From Candidula unifasciata (taxonomy: Eukaryota > Mollusca > Gastropoda > Stylommatophora > Geomitridae), in contig CAJHNH020000846.1 in assembly GCA_905116865.2 (NCBI GenBank), positions 688,869 through 752,868 on the forward strand: a DNA stretch of 64,000 bases, read 5' to 3'. Shown one piece after another: positions 1 through 11,500 of this stretch (position 1 is its first letter; each line of letters begins with the position of its first letter). Both the position numbers and the translations under genes were made by a program. A model generated the notes under the pieces. The model searched no databases. It worked only from the letters and a program-made list of their open reading frames with translations, and was not told the DNA's origin.

Positions 1-366
1 ACTTCTGCCAGGCGGTGGCCGTCGCATTTTTGTTCCATTTGTAGACTGGAAGCATATAGTTTCGTCGCCTAGCTTCTAAGTTGAGTGCATGGTGTGACAC
101 TGTGAGCTACGTGTGTTTTTCGTTGGCACAGGAGCGGAGCAACTATGGGATGACCCGTTTGCTATGAAGCTGAAACTAGGATTACCAGATTACCAGTGTT
201 CTGTCTGTTCGCCTGTCTTCTCTCATAGACCAACTGCCAACCAAGGCTATGGGTCTGGTCTGCCCTGTCATGACAGTGTTTGTAGATTTCATTTCCTCGT
301 CCTAGCATCAGTAAGGTTAATCTGCTTCCTCACGTACTTCTCCGTCCCGAGTTGTTGGCACAATGT

Positions 367-2452
367 GGGATGACAGGTTTTGTTAAGCCGTCCAACATTC
401 TGTGATAACGGGGACAAAACTACCGACTACTGTCATGTGTGGGATGACACGTCAAGTTAATCTGTCCAACATTCTGTGATAACGGGGACAAAACTACCGA
501 CTACTGTCATGTGTGGGATGACACGTCAAGTTAATCTGTCCAACATTCTGTGATAACGGGTACAAAACTACCGACTACTGTTTTGTGTGGGATGACACGT
601 TAAGTTAATTGGTCCAACATTCTGTGATAACGGGGACAAAACTACCGACTACTGTCATGTGTGGGATGACACGTCAAGTTAATCTGTCCAACATTCTGTG
701 ATAACGGGTACAAAACTACCGACTACTGTCATGTGTGGGATGACACGTTAAGTTAATCTGTCCAACATTCTGTGATAACGGGAACAAAACTACCGACTAA
801 CTGTCATGTGTGGGGATGACACGTTAAGTTAATCCTGTCCAACATTCTGTGATAACGGGTACAAAACTACCGACTACTGTCATGTGTGGGATGACACGTT
901 AAGTTAATCTGTCCAACATTCTGTGATAACGGGTACAAAACTACCGACTACTGTCATGTGTGGGATGACACGTTAAGTTAATCTGTCCAACATTCTGTGA
1001 TAACGGGGACAAAACTACCGACTACTGTCATGTGTGGGATGACACGTCAAGTTAATCTGTCTGTCAAAACATTCTGTGATAACGGTTAAATCTGTCCACA
1101 AACACTACCGACTACTGTCATGTGTGGGATGACACGTTAAGTTAATCTGTCCAACATTCTGTGATAACGGGACAAAAAACTACCGACTACTGTCATGTGT
1201 GGGATGACACGTTAAGTTAATCTGTCCAACATTCTGTGATAACGGGTACAAAACTACCGACTACTGTCATGTGTGGGATGACACGTTAAGTTAATCTGTC
1301 CAACATTCTGTGATAACGGGACAAAACTACCGACTACTGTCATGTGTGGGATGACACGTTAAGTTAATCTGTCCAACATTCTGTGATAACGGGGACAAAA
1401 CTACCGACTACTGTCATGTGTGGGATGACACGTTAAGTTAATCTGTCCAACATTCTGTTGATAACGGGTACAAAAACCTACCGACTACTGTCATGTGTGG
1501 GATGACACGTTAAAGTTAATCTGTCCAACATTCTGTGATAACAAAACTACCGACTACTGTTATGTGTGGGATGACACGTTAAGTTAATCTGTCCAACATT
1601 CTGTGATAACGGGGACAAAACTACCGACTACTGTCATGTGTGGGATGACACGTTAAGTTAATCTGTCCAACATTCTGTGATAACGGGTACAAAACTACCG
1701 ACTACTGTCATGTGTGGGATGACACGTTAAGTTAATCTGTCCAACATTCTGTGATAACGGGTACAAAACTACCGACTACTGTTATGTGTGGGATGACACG
1801 TTAAGTTAATCTGTCCAACATTCTGTGATAACGGGAACAAAACTACCGACTACTGTCATGTGTGGGATGACACGTTAAGTTAACCTGTCCAACATTCTGT
1901 GATAACGGGTACAAAACTACCGACTACTGTTATGTGTGGGATGACACGTTAAGTTAATCTGTCCAAAATTCTGTGATAACGGGTACAAAACTACCGACTA
2001 CTGTCATGTGTGGGATGACACGTCAAGTTAATCTGTCCAACATTCTGTGATAACGGGGACAAAACTACTGACTACTGTCATGTGTGGGATGACACGTTAA
2101 GTTAATCTGTCCAACATTCTGTGATAACGGGGACAAAACTACCGACTACTGTCATGTGTGGGATGACACGTTAAGTTAATCTGTCCAACATTCTGTGATA
2201 ACGGGTACAAAACTACCGACTACTGTTATGTGTGGGATGACACGTTAAGTTAATCTGTCCAACATTCTGTGATAACGGGTACAAAACTACCGACTACTGG
2301 TATGTGTGGGATGACACGTTAAGTTAATCTGTCCAACATTCTGTGATAACGGGAACAAAACTACCGACTACTGTTATGTGTGGGATGACACGTTAAGTTA
2401 ATCGGTCCAACATTCTGTGATAACGGGTACAAAACTACCGACTACTGTTATG
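367..2452. repeat. 74-bp satellite array, about 28 copies
   Basis: Head-to-tail units of 74 bp; for example the string GTGTGGGATGACACGT recurs at 437 and 511. Each unit carries the landmarks AACATTCTGTGATAACGGG and ACTACCGACTACTGT. Copies differ mainly at a few positions (cgtCaag or cgtTaag, ggGac or ggTac, gtCat or gtTat) and by occasional one-base indels. A diverged partial unit sits at 351-440, and weaker echoes of the gtgGGATGAC motif lie at about 90-160, so the array may extend leftwards in decayed form. There is no spacer between units, so it is not a CRISPR. Identical copies dominate, which implies recent homogenisation. Confidence 0.97.
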
Positions 2453-2696
2453 CGGAAGCTAGGTCACATCAGTCTAAAAAAAAAAAAAATGATGAACCAC
2501 AAAACATTGTTTTGAGTTAACATTTTGTTTAATGGTCTACGGCTGCATCTTTTGGGTCAATAAAACTGATTTCGACAAGCCCAAATTAGTCGTCTATCAC
2601 TTCAAGACTTTAGTTTTGTGTGCTCATCTGTTTTATTTGCGTATAGATTGTTGGTTCCACGTTTTCAGACAGATGCACTAGGACTTCGTTAATTAG

Positions 2697-2935
2697 TAGC
2701 TTTGTACGACATTTTGTCGGCTCTGTGGCTAAGTCGATGCGAACGCTTCGTAATGTCGGGTTCAATCCCAGCTGTGGGCCATGCGCCTTGCGTTGGTTCG
2801 ACAGAGGTATCAAGAAAGCAATGGCAAATTACTGGACGTAAATTTGTCTAGAAAAACCACACAACAGCCAGGGGCTGTTGGGGTTGGTTCTGCAACGTCC
2901 TGTAAAGGATACGCAACTAACCATACGACATTTTG
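2697..2935 (+). mobile_element. tRNA-derived SINE, family B, copy 1
   Basis: The head has a box A-like string TGGCTAAGTCGATGCG and a box B-like string GGGTTCAATCCCA at tRNA-like spacing. It is followed by a body ending near AAAGGATACGCAACTAAC. Related copies lie at 24655-24775 and 40405-40640 on the same strand, which establishes a dispersed family. A genuine tRNA is ruled out because no acceptor-stem pairing is apparent and the body continues for about 160 bp. Confidence 0.75.
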
Positions 2936-3027
2936 GTAAAAGTGAGTTTGACCCCCCCCCCCCTTTTTTTTCTCTCTTCTTTTATCCTCAGGACCTTATA
3001 ATCCACACGGGGAAGATGCATGTTGTA

Positions 3028-3362
3028 AAATGGAGTTTACTGTGGGTAAAGCTGTGAAATTCGAGACATTAAAAGCTTTACACAAAAATAAATCAGGCTA
3101 GCTTTACACAAATATAATCAGGTCAGCTTTACATAAAACTGACAACACTTTGCACCATAATCTTTGTCTTGGTGATTGTTAGTCCCACTTTACCAGCATA
3201 GGGACAATCAGCCAAACGAAGACAGGGATTACAGTGTAAAATGTGCTTTGTGTAAAGCTGGCCTGATTGTATTAGTGTAAAGCTGGCCTTCTGCGCTTTG
3301 TGGGGTGTATTTCTTTTAACGCCCTACATTTCACAGTGTTACCACAGTAAACCTCATTTAAA
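3028..3362. mobile_element. Foldback (inverted-repeat) element, about 335 bp
   Basis: The left arm begins AAATGGAGTTTACTGTGGG and the right arm ends with its approximate reverse complement, CCACAGTAAACCTCATTT. The inner parts of the arms also pair: AGCTTTACACAAATATAATC on the left against GATTGTATTAGTGTAAAGCT on the right. Arms are about 150 bp with a short centre. It has no coding capacity and looks like a non-autonomous DNA transposon remnant. The superfamily was not determined because target duplications are not clear. Confidence 0.6.
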
Positions 3363-3469
3363 GCAGCAGAATGCGCGTTTACGAGTGTGTTTGCTGGTGA
3401 GCCCTGAACCTCACACACAGTGTGTCCGCCAGTGTGTAGACCATGTGGCCTACATGAAATAAGCGTTTG

Positions 3470-3686
3470 CTGCAGATTTTTTCTCTCTTTGTATGTGAGC
3501 TAAAAATAGCGGCCGCCAGGCCAGGCCCCAGCGATCTGTACACGTTGACTGACACACTAGTGCACGCACAGGGAGCGCCCCCTCGCGCCGACGCACTTGC
3601 AAACGGATATGGTGGACGGCGGAGCATCATTTTCAACAAGACCTGCTTTTTATTCAGTTTCACAAGCCGCTGCTAGGTCAATTCAG
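3470..3686 (+). promoter_or_regulatory. Possible 5' non-coding exon or promoter region of the zinc-finger gene
   Basis: This is a locally GC- and CpG-richer stretch (GCGCCCCCTCGCGCCGACG) in an otherwise AT-rich window. It ends in TTCAG followed by GTAAGATA, a good 5' splice site at 3687. It lies upstream of the coding exon at 8588, whose acceptor requires an upstream exon. No TATA box or transcript evidence is visible, so the link to that gene is inference. Confidence 0.25.
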
Positions 3687-4030
3687 GTAAGATACGACTA
3701 GAAACATGCAGTGTTTAGTTGTAACGTATATGATGGTGGATGTCCGGCACAGTTTCGTTCATTCAGCCAATGTGAATGGAGAAAAACGGTTCGCTCCTTC
3801 CTTCCTTAGCCCAGGCCTGGTGACGAGAGATGAGCTCTGTGCTGGTGCTTTTCTGACACTTTCAATGCGTTGTTTCGTGTAAGATACAGCTAGAAACATG
3901 CATTGTTGAGTTGTAACGTATATTGTGGTAACTGTGCGGCACAGTTGGTTCCTTGAGCAGATGAGTTGTGGAGAAAACAATGTGCTCCTTTCTTCGCTAG
4001 CTAGCCAGGCTGGCGACCAACTTGCTCGCC
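3687..4030. repeat. Tandem duplication, 192-bp offset, starting at a splice-donor-like site
   Basis: The segment starting GTAAGATAC at 3687 recurs at 3879 with moderate divergence. Shared landmarks are CTAGAAACATGCA, AGTTGTAACGTATAT, GGCACAGTT, and a gctcctt..ctt..agccaggc block. There are only two copies. Both keep the GTAAGATA start that resembles a 5' splice site. Confidence 0.65.
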
Positions 4031-4819
4031 GTGTCCCTGTGCTCAGTGTGGCTGCCTACAACATCCGGGCGGTGAGGTGGCTGCCTGGACCTCCGTCGTT
4101 CCACTTGTCAAAGTCTCCACCCCCACCCCACTCTAACTCTACTTCGATTTGTCTGGGTTTTTTTTCTTTCTTCTGGAATACGCGTAATGTCATCTCATCT
4201 CTCTGATAGATGGGCAGATGGAAAAAAGGGAAACTTGGACGACTGAAGAACAGTATGAGTAGACATATACATTATATGGGAAGTGAAGGGATGTAAACTG
4301 ATATGGGATAAAGGAAAACAGCAGACCGGCAGTAAATGGAGTGGGGACCACATGAGAATCATAGTGAATGCCTTAGCCTTATATGTCAGCAGTCACATAT
4401 TCATAGTAACCCAGTTTTTCCCCACCATGGGAACCACTCCCCACGAAAAGGGTGGGTGGGTGGGTGGATTGTTAGAGGGTTACATACGGCATGATCATGA
4501 TACGGGGCTTAAGCATTCTAGTTCTAGAAAGGTTTAGGTGGGGCATGGCACACACACACACAAAAACACGTTAGCAAACACTAATAGTCTCATCTGGTGG
4601 TGTTGGGTCTTCTGCCTGTTCTCCCTCCTTGGTTTTCCTTGTAATGATGTTGGTTAGTAGGTTTGATGACCAGTGGTCATCACACTGCAGGCTAGTGAGA
4701 ACACATCAGCAAAACACAGATCAAAATGTTTGACACTCACATACCTGAAAGTAAAAGTTGACAAATGTAACATTATGATTATGGAAATAACCATTATTTT
4801 AGTCTTGTATCTTAAAAAG

Positions 4820-5040
4820 AGGAGCGGCTGGCTGAATGATTAGGACCCTGGGCTTTCAAGCTGGAGACCCGGGTTCAAATCCTCGGTAAGGCTGGGAATT
4901 TTTCCTGTCAGGGGCAGAATAAATCCTCACCTGCATAGTCGTGACAACAGCACTAGCTATGTGTACATAAATCCTTAGGCTCAAAGACCCCACCTACTAC
5001 ACCGCAAAAGTGGTATAATACAGGCAGTTTTTGGCAGTTA
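4820..5040 (+). mobile_element. tRNA-derived SINE, family A (Leu-like head), copy 1
   Basis: Head: GAGCGGCTGGCTGAATGATT (box A-like), then an anticodon-arm-like gctttCAAgctgg, then box B GGGTTCAAATCC. About 140 bp of unrelated body follows. Related heads lie on the minus strand at 13270-13350 and 26640-26790. The spacing is that of a Pol III promoter. The body and lack of a clean acceptor stem argue against a functional tRNA gene. Confidence 0.75.
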
Positions 5041-5084
5041 AAAAACATGACAAGGTTAAATACTATTAGTGCTAACCGAATCAG

Positions 5085-5225
5085 TCCTTACCTGCATAGG
5101 ATTGCAGGTTACAACTGGCTGGTGTGGCTGTTACTGGTGTCCTTATTATTACAGGTTCTACTGGGTATCTGAACTATCTGAGATCTGCCTTGTTGTTCTG
5201 CTGCCCAGATTAAGGCTTTTTTAAA
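5085..5225. repeat. Dispersed repeat, also at 7915-8065
   Basis: Two diverged copies share, in order, acctgcATAGGAttgCAGGT, a ctggct block, a tattacaggt block, and gatctgccttgtt followed by ctgCCCAGAT. It has no coding capacity and is probably part of a SINE or LINE body. Confidence 0.45.
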
Positions 5226-5229
5226 TCTC

Positions 5230-6740
5230 ATGTTGGTGTGATATTTAGGATACTTCAGCAGTGCCAAGGCACATTTAATGCTTTAGTTACAGTCATTTCA
5301 ACCCAAGGCACATTTTATACTTTAGTTATAGTCATTTAAACAGTACCAAGGCACATCTCACTTTTTAGTTACAGATCTTCTAACAGTACCAAGGTAAGTT
5401 TCACACATTTAGTTGAAGACATTTAAAAAGTGCCAAGGCACATTTCACACTTTGGCTCTCCTTGCACTTTTGGACGCTAGCTGGACGGCTTAGGTCGGCT
5501 AAGTGGGAGTTCTCTCCCTTGGCCGCATTGAAAACAACGAGCGGGAAAGTCACGAATCAAATGACATTCTTACCTATCATCATCCGGGTGCGTGTAGGGT
5601 TGCGTAGTCATCATACGGTTGCGTATAGGGTTACCTATCATCATACGGTTGCGTGTAGGGCTGCGTAGGGTGTCTATCATCATCATACGGTTGCGTGTAG
5701 GGTTGCGAAGAGTGTGGGTTAGGGTTAGGGGTGGGGTTAGATGTTAAAACGGTGACGTAGAACTTCCAAATACTGGGCGACAATCTGATGCTTGTGGGAG
5801 TGGTGCCACTGGAAGTGTGCCAAATATGACGGCAATAGCGCGCGGCTGGTGCCCAATCGGTGGCGAATTGTCCGTGTCAGTAGCATCCACCATCCGTCGA
5901 CTGTTTGCGTGTATATGTGACTGCGCGATTATAGGGAACTACGGCGTCAAAATTGTTACATCTAACGCTAAACCTAACCCTACTCCTAACTGTAACCCTA
6001 ACCCTACCCCTACCCCTAATGCTACCCCTAACCCTAACCTGTCACCCTAACGCTACCCCTAATCCTACCGCTAACCCTAACCCTACCCGTAACCACGCAA
6101 ATTTATCGGTCATTAAAGCATACAGATCGCCCCCCCCCCCAAAAAAAAAAAACCCAGATTTCCCCGCAGTGTCAAAAGAAAAACCCAGATCTGGGGGACA
6201 CAACCAAGTATTGGCAGCCCTGATGTCGACCTCACTGTCTTGTTTGATTCGTGACTTTTCCGCGCCTTGTTTGCAATGCGGCCAAGGGAGAGACCTCACA
6301 CTACGCCGACCTAAGCCGTCCAGCTAGCGTCCAAAGGTGCAAGGAGAGCCCACACTTTAGTTACAGACATTTCAACCTTGCCAAGGCACTTTTTACACTT
6401 TAGTTACAGACATTTCAAAAGTGCCAAGACACATTTCACACTTTAGTTACATACATTTCAGCAGTGTCAAAATACATTCCACACATTTCCTTACAGCATT
6501 TTAACAGTACCAAGGCACATTTCACACCTTTTGTTACATAAATTTCAGCATTGCCAAGGTAAGTTTCACACATTTCAACAGTGCCAAGATACATTTGACA
6601 CATTTCCTTGCAGACATTTTAGCAGTGCCAAGGCATATTTCACACTTTAGTTACAGACATTTCAACAGTGCCAAGGCACATTTCACACTTTAGGTACAGA
6701 CATTCTAAAAGTGACAAGGCAGATTTGACACATTTAGTTA
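5230..6740. repeat. 43-bp tandem array, split by a transposon
   Basis: Units of about 43 bp carry GTGCCAAGGCACATTTCACA and CTTTAGTTACAGACATTTCA. Decayed copies lie at 5255-5453 and again at 6351-6740, with an 897-bp TIR element between them. Divergence between units is high, so the array is older than the insertion. Confidence 0.85.
5454..6350. mobile_element. Non-autonomous DNA transposon with long TIRs, copy 1 (Merlin-like)
   Basis: TIRs of about 110 bp start GGCTCTCCTTGCAC and end GTGCAAGGAGAGCC. The element is flanked by an exact 8-bp target duplication, CACACTTT (5446-5453 and 6351-6358). It encodes nothing. Its interior contains a second inverted pair (GTTAGATGTTAAAACGG against its approximate complement at 5955-5975) and runs of TTAGGG/CCCTAA-like sequence. 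Eight-base duplications with TIRs beginning GG fit the Merlin superfamily; hAT also makes 8-bp duplications but usually has CA-type ends. A second copy lies at 36685-37465. Confidence 0.88.
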
Positions 6741-6827
6741 CAAACATTGAGAACAATGAGGTTTTGTGTTTGTATCTGCATTAAGTTGCATTACACTGTA
6801 TTTTAATATTTCTGTAATGTACTGATA

Positions 6828-6965
6828 CGAGAGAAGATGCTTGACAGTCTTGTTGCATGGCATGGAGGTGTGTCGGCACACGAACTGATACATGCTGCAG
6901 GAGATAGCAGATTATGGAGAGGCATGATCGCCCATGCCAGTCGGCATGATGATAATGTACTAGTA
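6828..6965 (+). mobile_element. Non-LTR retrotransposon ORF2 C-terminal tail remnant
   Basis: In frame it reads as a LINE ORF2 C-terminus, including the string MLDSLVAWHGGV and a downstream LWRGMI, then a short (GAT)-like end. The same tail type recurs at 31780-32060 and 58085-58260. It is a 5'-truncated dead copy with no RT domain attached. Confidence 0.6.
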
Positions 6966-7223
6966 TAAAGCGATGATTAAAATGTGCATTTTGGTTGTCA
7001 GTGACAAGATTTTATCTTTTCAGAGAAGGTTGCTGTTATTATATGGTTCTCTAAGCGAACTCTTGTTCCTTCCTTATGTCTTATGGATCCAAGATTGTTT
7101 AACTATATGCTGTCTTAATTGGTAGCTGCAGATTTTGCTTGATCAATCTTCAGGGCCATAAGATATAGGCATTTTAAATTACTGGGCATATTGAAGTTTG
7201 AACAACTGATCAACATCATGGCA

Positions 7224-7577
7224 CAGGGGTAGTAACCCATCAGTGCTCCGTTCTTCTAATTCAAGTCTGAGTCCAAAGAAGCTGTGCACAGGTTCTGTAG
7301 CACCGGTGAGGATCCTGTAAAACTTTGGGTTCATTTTTTTTCACTCCAAATTTTGCCTGGGCAGCGCCGTTAGGCTACTCTTTTCGATTTCCAACTGCTA
7401 CGGGATTTTTATGTGCGCAACAATGCACATGGGTATCCGATCTCACTACCCAGAGACTAGGGCTAATTACTAGAAGTCCAAGTCCACGTGAAAAAATCTC
7501 AGCCCTTACCGGGAATCAAACCCAAGACCTCTAGCACTCGAGGCGGACACCATGCCTCGAGACCACGCAGCCCCCTA
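7224..7577 (-). mobile_element. tRNA-derived SINE, family C, copy 1
   Basis: Read on the minus strand, the head is GGCTGCGTGGTCTCGAGGCA with box B GGGTTTGATTCCCGG, followed by a body of about 270 bp. A second copy with clear similarity throughout lies at 20490-20860 on the same strand. Confidence 0.75.
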
Positions 7578-8059
7578 GAGCACATAGAGCGGAGGTGAAA
7601 TAAACTGGCCTTATGTGGGGAGGTGGTGGACAAAAAATGTTAGAGGAGCATAGGAAGAGATGTATATTGAGAGCTGATATTTAAAGCAACATGTGATAGT
7701 TCAAGCAGCACCTTGTTATTGGCACCTTATCATCTGTCCAGACAATCCTGTTATTTTATGATGTAGCCATGCATGCCAATCACAGCCCTTGGGGATGGTC
7801 TAGACTGGTTAAGACCAGAAACAAAGTTCCTTCTCTCCGTAAGAAGAAGGCCCAGCAGTATTGTAAAGACCCTGTGTTGCCCATGTATTATAATGCCTTT
7901 CTCAGTTGAGTGCTTTTTGTAATGACCCACATAGGACTACAGGTGACACCTGGCTGCTTTAGCCATTATAGGTGCTCATTGTTATAACTCCTTCAGGGGT
8001 TGAATGGAGTATCCATGATCTGCCTTGTTCATCTGCCGTCCAGATCGAGATTTACATTT

Positions 8060-8265
8060 GGAATTTTTGTGTGTTTAATCCAGAAACCATGCCTTTGGCT
8101 CTGTACTATGGATACCTCAACACTTTCGCCTTGATTCCATGATAGATACCATAAATCTGGGAGAAATGTGACTTTTCTGCCTACCCCTGTGAGTGAACTT
8201 GGACCACAAGGATTTCATCACCCAGTTGCCACTCAGTAAGGTTTAACCAACTGAGCTGGTGAGCA
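8060..8265 (-). mobile_element. tRNA-derived SINE, family D, copy 1
   Basis: On the minus strand the head reads CACCAGCTCAGTTGGTTAAA (box A-like), then ATCCTTGTGGTCCAAGTTC (box B region), then GGGTAGGCAGAAAAGTCAC. The body matches 41190-41345, where the same element abuts the 25-bp satellite. This makes the copy here a useful unexpanded reference. Confidence 0.7.
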
Positions 8266-8587
8266 GGGTGAATACATTTAGAACAAATCATGCGGCAGAA
8301 GCTGTTGTATCAGAAAAGCAGTGCTCTGTTTGTTTGCTTGTTGGAACCTCCTTCTTATTCCAAGCAGCACCAGCTTCTTAAAAACATCAGATTATAAAGA
8401 AGACTGGAAGAGTCCTGAACTTTGATACCTGCTCCAGATCACTCCTGAAGATGTTGATGTCCCTAGATCTTTATAGAATGAAACAATGAAAATCTACTGC
8501 TACAGACAATAGATTCTATGATACTTAACCAATTTTAGTCAATGTTTGTGAAGGCTATTCTGATGTTGATTATTCTTTCTTTTGCAG

Positions 8588-11500
8588 TTCCCTTGTGAAA
8601 GTTGTTGATGCCAGGCCATCATGGATGAAGGAGTGTCAGTTGAAGAAGGGTCTCCAGAATCAGTTGATGGAGATACAACAGATACCCAGATATCAGTGGA
8701 TCCATCAAGCATCAAGAATCGATCAAAACGAAAACCATCCAAAACTCAGATCAAACACATTGCTCCGAAGAATGGCAACTGTGACACTTCTAAATATGGA
8801 ATGCAAAACATGGAAGATCTCTTTATTGATGTCACCCAAGGCATTTTTAGAGGAACACATGGACAGTTGGCACTGCCTGGGCCACAACCGCTAACGCCGC
8901 CTAGTGGGGCTGGCCCATCTCCTGTGAAACCTAGCACACCTAAACGGATTAGAAGATTATCTCAAACTTCGACAGGTTCAGCACTGAGCATCAGATCCCT
9001 ATCGTCCAGACCCCCACCTAGCTATCCATGTGGTATCTGTGGGAAAGTATTCAGAGTTCCCAGTCGCTACGAAAGCCACATGCTTGGTCACAGCAAGGGA
9101 AAGCCTTTCTGTTGTAATACGTGTGGAAAGATGTTTTCCTCTCAGGACAAGCTGGATCATCATCTGCCAGTGCATAACACTGATAGGAAGGCATCCTTTG
9201 CTTGTGAACTTTGCAGCAAGGTATGGTACATAATTTCAAATAATTTGTTGTTACATGTAACAATGTAGGATACACAAATTTCCAGTGATTTAAAAATTTT
9301 TTTTTTTTAGTCACGGGTGATCTATGTAGGAATGTAGGTATAGAATTTCCAGTGATTCAGTGTCACTTGTGATCTGTGTAGCAAGGTACAGTTTCCAGTG
9401 ACTTTTTGTAATATGTGAACTTTGTAACAAGATATTATAGTACACAGTGTCCAGTGATTAGTGTTACACATGAAGACTAGATAAAGTGATAGGCAAATTT
9501 GCTATCTTGTCTTGAGGACATTAAAGGATAGGAGCAACAAACCTGAAAATACACCACTGAAAACAGGATGTACTGACACACAGGCATGATAAAACATTGC
9601 AGTGTAACTCACTTTATGATGATGGACACGAATAACAATATTAAAAAAATTAAAAAAAAATTTTTAAACTGCCTTCATAGTTATACAGCCTGTAGAAAAG
9701 AGACATCACCTCTGCAGTTTAGAATTATTATTTTTTTAATCTTACTGCCTCGCTTAGATTTTGGAAATCACATGATGTACAACATTAGATTTCCAACCAG
9801 CACAAAACGTCTCATTTAGAGCATTTTGATCCCCACCCTATGCCACACTGCCAGACATCACTTTAAAATTAAACCTACAAAATGGTGAATGGATGAAAAA
9901 GACCCCAGCAGTGACCAGAAGAGATTAAATCAGAACTGAGGTCCTAAGAAGAAACAAGTCAACATAGAGCTGATACCCAGTGATCTACTTCTTCTTTATT
10001 TTTCTTGTTTACTGCTTCCGGTGTCAAGGAGATATAAGGTTCTGCTTCTTGCTCTTCTCGCTGCCTCATGCTGTTGTAAAGTTTCTGTGATGTTATCTTT
10101 CCATCTTGTTGTTGGTCTCCCTTGTACTCTACATCCTTCTCCTCTTTTGGTATGGTGTCTCAAGGCATTCTCTCTAACTAGGCAAGTCTGTGTGTATAAT
10201 TTACAATTTGCACTGTGCCAGCCTTTTCATTTATTACCTCATTTCTAATTTTATCTCTTCTACTCAGCTCTGCTGCCCTTCTCAGACATCTCATTTCCAT
10301 GGTTACTAATTTTCTGTTAATGATCTACAAAGAGAGAAAATAAAATTGTTTGCCTTCTTTGAGAGAATGGCTTGTTATGCAAGGCATTTACCAAAAGAAA
10401 AGAGTGATTTACCTGAGGTATATCAACACCATTGTGGAAAGATGAACTCAGCCAAACTCAACAGTAGTATCAAGTGAGGATGGTCTAGGTTGTCAGCAGA
10501 GAGGATGTGAAGAAGAAAAAATAGATTTTTGCAGCGTTAAGCAGTATTCCTTTTGTGCGTTTGATTTCACTTATCATATTCCTCAGTATTTCCACTGCTA
10601 AAAAACAGTCTCCTTAATCTGGCATGGTGCTTTTGAAGTAATTAAGGCCAGAATACTTTAGATGGTGTTTTTTTTTTTTTTTAACTGTGGGTAAGTCGTG
10701 ATGAATGTAGTTTCCATTTATATTATAGTCATTTTATTGCCTATTTCATTGTTTGAAATTGTCAGTGTATTGTATTGGATGTAACTTTCTGTCAAATCAG
10801 GTGTGTGTGAACTGGAGAGCATACCTGTATCATTTAAAAGCCAAGCATACTGAATCTGGAGGCAAACGTTTTGCTTGCAGTGTGAGTATTGTCATTCATA
10901 ACCTTTCTGGCTGTGTAATGATGTTTACTTTCAAACATAGCTTTCATGACTGTGTAATGATGTTTACTTTCAAACATAGCTTTCATGACTGTGTAATGAT
11001 GTCTGCTGTCCGACATAATTGTCATGGCTGTGTAATGATGTTTACTGTCAAACGTAGCTGCTGTGGCTGTGTAATGATGTTTACTGTCAAACAAAGCTGC
11101 TGTGGCTGTGTAATGTTTACTGTTAATGTTTACTGTCAAACGTAGCTGCTGTGTAATGATGTTTGCTGTCAAACATAGCTGCTGTGGCTGTGTAATGATG
11201 TTTACTGTCAAACAAAGCTGCTGTGGCTGTGTAATGTTTACTGTTAATGTTTACTGTCAAATGTAGCTGCTGTGTAATGATGTTTACTGTCAAACATAGC
11301 TGCTGTGTAATGATGTTTACTGTCAAACGAAGCTGCTGTGTAATGATGTTTACTGTCAAACATAGCTGCTGTGGCTGTGTAATGATGTTTACTGTCAGAT
11401 GTAGCTGTTGTGGCTGTGTAATGATGTTTACTGTCAAATGTAGCTGTTGTGGCTGTGTAATGATGTTTACTGTCAAATGTAGCTGTTGTGGCTGTGTAAT

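Noticed and set aside
113..373. 86-codon ORF at the left edge
   Set aside because: It overlaps diverged satellite units and has no recognisable features.
367..2452. CRISPR array
   Set aside because: Units are directly adjacent with no unique spacers, and the sequence is eukaryotic.
4820..4900. Functional tRNA gene (also at 13270 and 2697)
   Set aside because: Box A and B are present but acceptor stems do not pair cleanly. Each is followed by a shared long body and recurs in the window, as SINEs do.
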